Source: Stomoxys calcitrans (Eukaryota; Arthropoda; Insecta; Diptera; Muscidae). Taken from it: 64,000 nucleotides of DNA. The notes under the pieces were generated by a model, which saw only the letters and a list, made by a program, of their open reading frames with translations, ran no database searches and was not told where the DNA came from. The stretch covers positions 64,082,571-64,146,570 of the forward strand of contig NC_081552.1 of assembly GCF_963082655.1 (NCBI RefSeq). Reading direction: 5' to 3'. The position numbers were made by a program, and so were the translations under genes. This document shows positions 59,147 to 64,000 of this stretch, piece after piece. Each line of letters opens with the position of its first letter. The first letter of the stretch is position 1.

Positions 59147-60741
59147 TTTTATACCCACCACCGAAGGATGGGGGTATATTCATTTTGTCATTCCGTTTGC
59201 AACACATCGAAATATCCATTTCCGACCCTATAAAGTATATATATTCTTGATCAGCGTAAAAATCTAAGACGATCTAGACATGTCCGTCCGTCTGTCTGTT
59301 GAAATCACGCTACAGTCTTTAAACTAGAGATATTGAGCTGAAATTTTGCACAGATTCTTTTTTTGTCCATAAATAGGTTAAGTTCGAGATGGGCTATATC
59401 GGACTATATCTTGATATAGCCCCCATATAGACCGATCCGCCGATTTAGGGTATTAGGCCCCTAAAAGTCACATTTATTATCCGATTTTGTTGAAATTCGG
59501 GGCAGTGAGTTGTGTTAGGCCCTTCGACATCCTTCGTCAATTTGGTCCAGATTTGGATATAGCTGCCATATAGACCGATCCTCAGATTTAGGGTCTTAGG
59601 CCCATAAAAGCCACATTTATTATCCGATTTCGCTGAAATTTGGGACAGTGAGTTGTCTTAGGCCCTTCGACTTCCTTCGTTAAATTGGCCCAGATCGGTT
59701 CAGATTTGGATATAGCTGCCATATAGACCGATCCTCCGGTTAAGGGTCTTAGGCCCACGAAAGCCACACTTATTATCCGATTTGGATGAAATTCAGGACA
59801 GTGATTTGTGTTAGGCCCATCGACATCCTTCGTTAATTTGGCTCAAATCGGTCCAGATTTGGATATAGCTGCCATATAGATCGATCCTCCGATTTACGGT
59901 GTAAGTCCCTTAAAAGCCACATTCATTATCCGATTTTGCTGAAATTTGGGACAGTGAGTTGTGTTAGTCCCTTTGACATATTGCTTTAATTTGGTCCCGT
60001 TCGGTTCAGATTTCGATATAGCTGCCATATAGACTGATTTCTTGATTTATTGTTTTGGGCCCATAAAATGCTCATTTATTGTCCGATGTCGCCTAAATTT
60101 GGAACAGTGAGTTTAGTTAAGCCGCTTGACATACTTCTGCAATATCGCATAGATCGGTCCAGATTTGGATATAGCTGCCATATTGACCGATATCTAGGTT
60201 TTAGGTGTTGGGGCGATAAAAGACGCATTTATTGGCCGATGTCGCTGAAATTTGAGACAGTGAGTTTGATTAGGCTCTTCGACGTCCTTCTTCAATTTTG
60301 CCCAGATCGGTCCAGATTTGCATATAGCTGCCATATAGACCGATCTCTCGATTTAAGGTTTAGGGCCCATAAAAGAGGCATTTATTGTCCGATTTCGCCG
60401 AAATTTGGGACAGTGCTTTGTGTTAGGCTTTTCAATATGATTATGCAACTTGGCCCAAATCGGTCTAGATTTGGATATAGCTGCCATGTAGACCGATATC
60501 TCGATTAAAAGTCTTGGCCCCATAAAAGGCGCATTTATAATCCGATTTCATTGAAATTTGACACAGTGACTTGTGTTCGGCTTTTCGACATCGTGTCGTA
60601 TATAGTTCAGATCGGTATGATGTATATGAGTATAAGGTATGAAATTTTCAACGAATTTTGATGAAAGGTGGTTTACATATATACCCGAGGTGGTGGGTAT
60701 CCAAAGATCGGCCCGGCCGAACTTAACGCCTTTTTACTTGT
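59147..60741 (+). mobile_element. Family B element, complete, inserted in B2
   Basis: About 1.6 kb, TTTTATACCCACCACCGAAG head, core at about 59235, (GTCC)n at about 59283-59297, eight or so B units, the GGTGGTGGGTATCC repeat and the CGGCCCGGCCGAA palindrome plus CTTTTTACTTGT. A 152-codon open frame at 60050-60508 is repeat-derived. Confidence 0.85.
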
Positions 60742-61268
60742 TATAGTCTGATCTGAACCATATTTGAGTCGGATATCGGAAGGCTTGAAACATCTAACTG
60801 ATACAAATTACAGCGAAATCGGATAATAAATGCAGCTTTTAAGGGCTTCAGACCATTAACCGGCAGATCGGTCTATATGGCAGCTATATCATAGTATGGT
60901 CCAATTGAGCTATATTTGGATCGGATATCAAAGGGCTTACAACAACTCACCGTTTCAAATTTCAGCGAAAAGGGTTATTAAATACAGCTTTTATGGGTTT
61001 CAATATGCTTTTATGGGTTTTAGACCTTTTATCAGCAGATCGATTTGGCCCGTTCAAAAACAGCAAAGATACGTCTCCGTGCCAAATTTTGGCGCAATAT
61101 CTCAATTTTTGAAGGCTGTAGAATGATTACCACAGACGGACAGACGGACGGACAGACGGGCAAAACACGAACATCCTTATATCGTCTTAGAATTTAACAA
61201 CGATCCGAAATATATTACTTTATAGGGTCCGAAATGGATATTTCGATGTGTTGCAAACGGAATGACTA
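60742..61268 (-). mobile_element. Family B2 element, right part
   Basis: ATAGTCTGATCTGAACCATA continues the element from 59146 through units and (GACG)n at about 61136-61158 and a reversed core at about 61200. It is cut before its end at about 61268, where a reversed C starts. Confidence 0.75.
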
Positions 61269-61850
61269 AATCGGATGAAATATCTATATATAAATAGATG
61301 AAGGGATCTATATATAAATCTGATCCGATTTTAATGAAATTTTGCACACATATTGAGATGTAAAAAAAAAAACACACGTATTAAGAGGCCACACGAGACA
61401 TCTCATGCAAAATTCCATAAAGATCGGAGAATTCCATAAAGTGTAGATACTAAAGACTGAAAAGGCCACATCGGACGAAAGATATATAAGGGAACATATC
61501 TAAATCTGAACCTATGGACGTCAAAAAAACCTCATGCAAAATTTGGTAAAGATCAGACCAAGATTGTGGCTTTTACTGCTTTAAAAGGGCATATCGGATA
61601 AAATATATGTGGGAGATATATCCAAATCTGAACCGATTTTTTTCAAAATCATTAGCATTCGTCCTTGAAACAAAAACGAGACTTGTGCAAAATTTTATGA
61701 AAATCGGACAACAAATGAGACGTTAATTACAAGAATACGTGGACAGACAGAGGGATATAGCTAAATCGAATCATGACGTGCTTCTAAGCCGATTGGTAAA
61801 CTTATCGATGGGTCTAGTTCTACTCCTTCTTAGCGTTGCCAATTGTCGCC
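61269..61850 (-). mobile_element. Family C element fragment, reversed
   Basis: C-type units (GGGAGATATATCCAAATCTG), GGACAGACAGAGGGATATAG and AATCGAATCATGACGTGC, the reverse of the C head, to about 61841. Both terminal blocks are missing or degraded. Confidence 0.65.
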
Positions 61851-62100
61851 TTTACCGTTGACGTTGTACTGATTATTTGTTTCGATTTATAGTTTATTCG
61901 TTTATATGTATTGGTTAAGAGTATCCCAGCAATCGATAACATCGGACAAAGCGGTGTTTATCCCCTCTTAATGTTGGCGACATTTGCGAGGTACAATGCC
62001 ATGCATGCTCATTTAAAAAATTTTCCACAAAGAGGTCTCGCACTGCGGGACGCCGTTCGGACTCGGCTTTAAATAATGTCTCTTATCATTGAGTTTAAAC
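61851..62100. other. Unrecognised sequence
   Basis: Short unassigned stretch. Confidence 0.3.
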
Positions 62101-63855
62101 TTTAATCGGAACGGTACCTTAGGGTTGAGGGATGGCAATTCAGGCATTTCGACTCAAATATGGATATAAAATTCGTCCTGAACTTCCAATCGCTTTAATT
62201 TGAGCCCCATATTGCCATGACCGGTAAATATGAACCGTTTGGAGGGTGTTTTGAGGTTTGGGCGGCCACTGGCACTTTGCACTGAAATAAGATATCAAAT
62301 TCGTTCGAAATGAAGTTCAGTTAAGGGGGTGCTTTAGGGCGTACCCCAAAACACTTGGCTCCAATATTGGATATCAAATTCTCAAATACTACTCTCAAAT
62401 ACCATTCATCATTTTTCCATATTGTCATAATGGGTCAAATAACGCATTTGATGTATATTTAGAATGGAAAGCGCCACCTAGACTTGAACGCAACGTTTAA
62501 TGTCATATTCGTAAGCTACTCCCTAATACCTTTCATTTCAGTCCCATATAGCCATGGTCGGCTAATATGCCCATTTGGGGTGGGCAACCTCCCATTACTT
62601 GGACCTAATGTTTTATGCCATATTTGTAACTTACTGCCTAATACTTTTCATTTGTATCCTATATTGACTTGAACTTCGAATATATCCGTTTTAGAGGAGT
62701 TTTTGGGGTTGGAAAGGGATCCACTGGGTACTTGGACCCAAAACTTAAATACCATATTCGTTTTCTGGTCTCCAATACCTTTCATTTGATACCCTTATTG
62801 TGCCCATCGAACCACTTTCAGATATGGGTGGCGTTTTTGCGGTAAGGGGGAGGGTCCTCCCGATATCTAAATATTATATAGCCTATGTTTCCCTCCAGAC
62901 AAACGTACACAATCAATGAACATTTTAAGAAAATCATTTCAGCCAAGAATTGTATGGTCATAATGGGTAGCGTTTTCGATGGGTGGGGTGACCTCCTATA
63001 CCTCGATCTGATTTTGTATGCCAGATTCGAAATCTACTCCTGAATGCATTTCATTTGAGCCCCATATTGAAATTAACGTCCAATATGTCTGTTTGGAGGA
63101 GTTGGGGCGGCCCGATGGGTACTTAGACTCAAATTTGAATACCATATTCGTGTACTACTCTCCAATACTTTTCATTTGATACCTATAGTGTCCCGTTCGG
63201 TCCACTTTTAATTTTGGGTTGTGTTTTTGGCATATAGAGGAGGGTCCGTCCCCCTTCCGACATCGAAAAATTATAGAGCTAATGATTCCTTTCAGACCAA
63301 CCTACACAATATTGTCATTATCGGTCCATTCCGCTATCAATAAATTATGAAGCCTATTCCTGCTTCCTGCCCATATTCGTAAAATACTCCCGAATACCCT
63401 TCATTTGAGTCCCATATTGTCATGATCGCCCAATAAACCTATTTAAAGGGATTTTGGGGCTGGGGCGGCCCCCCAAGTACTTGGACCCAACTTTTATTAT
63501 GAAATTTGTACTCTACTCTTGAATACCTTTCATTTGTATCCCATATTGTCCCGGTCCACTTTTATTTTTGAGTAGTACTTTTGGGTAAGGGGGAGGGTCC
63601 GACCCCCTCCCAAAATCAAAAAAAAAAAAATATATATATAGCCTATGTTTTCTTTCAGACCAACCTACACAATCTGTGAAAATTTTAAGGTAATAGGTTC
63701 AGCTGTTTTTGAGACTTTACGGAACAAACAAACAACCCGACAAACAAACATACAAACACAAAATGAATTTTATATACATGACGTGCTGAGCCCATTTGGC
63801 GGGTTTTGGGGTTGGGCGGCCCTCCGAGGCACCCGCCACAGATTTTGATAGCAAT
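62101..63855 (+). repeat. Family D element, fourth copy
   Basis: About a dozen diverged units (CCTTTCATTTGAGTCCCATA and similar). Two D-tail-like blocks (about 62895-62945 and 63655-63710), the second ending in (ACAA)n at about 63722-63760. No coding potential. Confidence 0.65.
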
Positions 63856-64000
63856 TTTTATACCCTCCACCATAAGATGGGGGGTATACTAATTTCGTCA
63901 TTCTGATTGTAACTACTCAAAATATTCGTCTGAGACCCCATAAAGTACATATATTCTTGATCGTCGTGAAATTTTATGTCGATCTAGCCATGTCCGTCCG
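63856..64000 (+). mobile_element. Family A element, head only (runs off the window)
   Basis: TTTTATACCCTCCACCATAA, the core at about 63942 (one change, AGTACATATATT), and the start of (GTCC)n at the window end. Confidence 0.85.

Overview
The window looks like repeat-dense, AT-rich euchromatic or pericentromeric DNA from a calyptrate (muscoid) fly. The basis is composition, non-LTR and LTR retrotransposons of fly type, and very abundant interspersed elements that carry the dipteran 'mini-me/DINE' signature: a TATAAAGTATATATATTCTTGATC core followed by (GTCY)n. Species is inference. I recognise no host protein-coding gene, no rRNA or tRNA gene and no CRISPR array. About three quarters of the window is transposon sequence.

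The dominant content is a superfamily of non-autonomous elements of about 1-2 kb. I group them by their ends. Family A starts TTTTATACCCTCCACCAT and ends in a 15-nt GC-rich palindrome followed by CTTTTACTTGT. Family B has TATACCCACCACC ends. B2 is a diverged B. A-like pieces lacking the A head are called A-related. Family C has GGTATTAT-type ends. A and B carry central tandem repeats with the same exact 153-bp period. This architecture resembles the Helentron-derived DINE/HINE elements of Drosophila. Elements sit between two T's with no target duplication; in a LINE and in an RTE element the interrupted reading frame resumes when the insert is subtracted. A separate family, D, has a ~131-bp period and an (ACAA)n tail.

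Layout: 1-2470 mostly unrecognised, with a small TA-flanked inverted-repeat element at 227-598. 2475-6200 an RTE retrotransposon remnant (minus) split by an A and a D element. 6223-11192 A/B2/B elements, a 200-N gap and an A/C chimera. 11561-21060 a CR1/Jockey-like LINE (minus; ORF1 end, endonuclease, RT) split by A and B insertions. 21764-23230 a complete C element. 24006-32077 A, B, C and A-related elements plus an RNase H-bearing LINE remnant (minus). 33483-35396 a B with an A inside it. 36060-45232 D, A, A-related, LINE and B2 remnants, including a head-to-head A inversion and a perfect 23-bp palindrome. 45236-46079 a B ending in a long (TA)n tract. 47475-58280 A elements, one holding a young Ty3/gypsy retrotransposon (50091-56203) with an intact 1502-residue Gag-Pol ORF and LTRs in which I find no difference. 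58777-61268 a B2 with a B inside it in opposite orientation. 61269-64000 C, D and the start of another A.

The only gene here that looks capable of function is the Gag-Pol ORF. The rest is a stratified record of nested transposition from which a relative chronology can be read: RTE and LINE copies are oldest, B2 precedes B, B precedes A, and the gypsy element landed inside an A.
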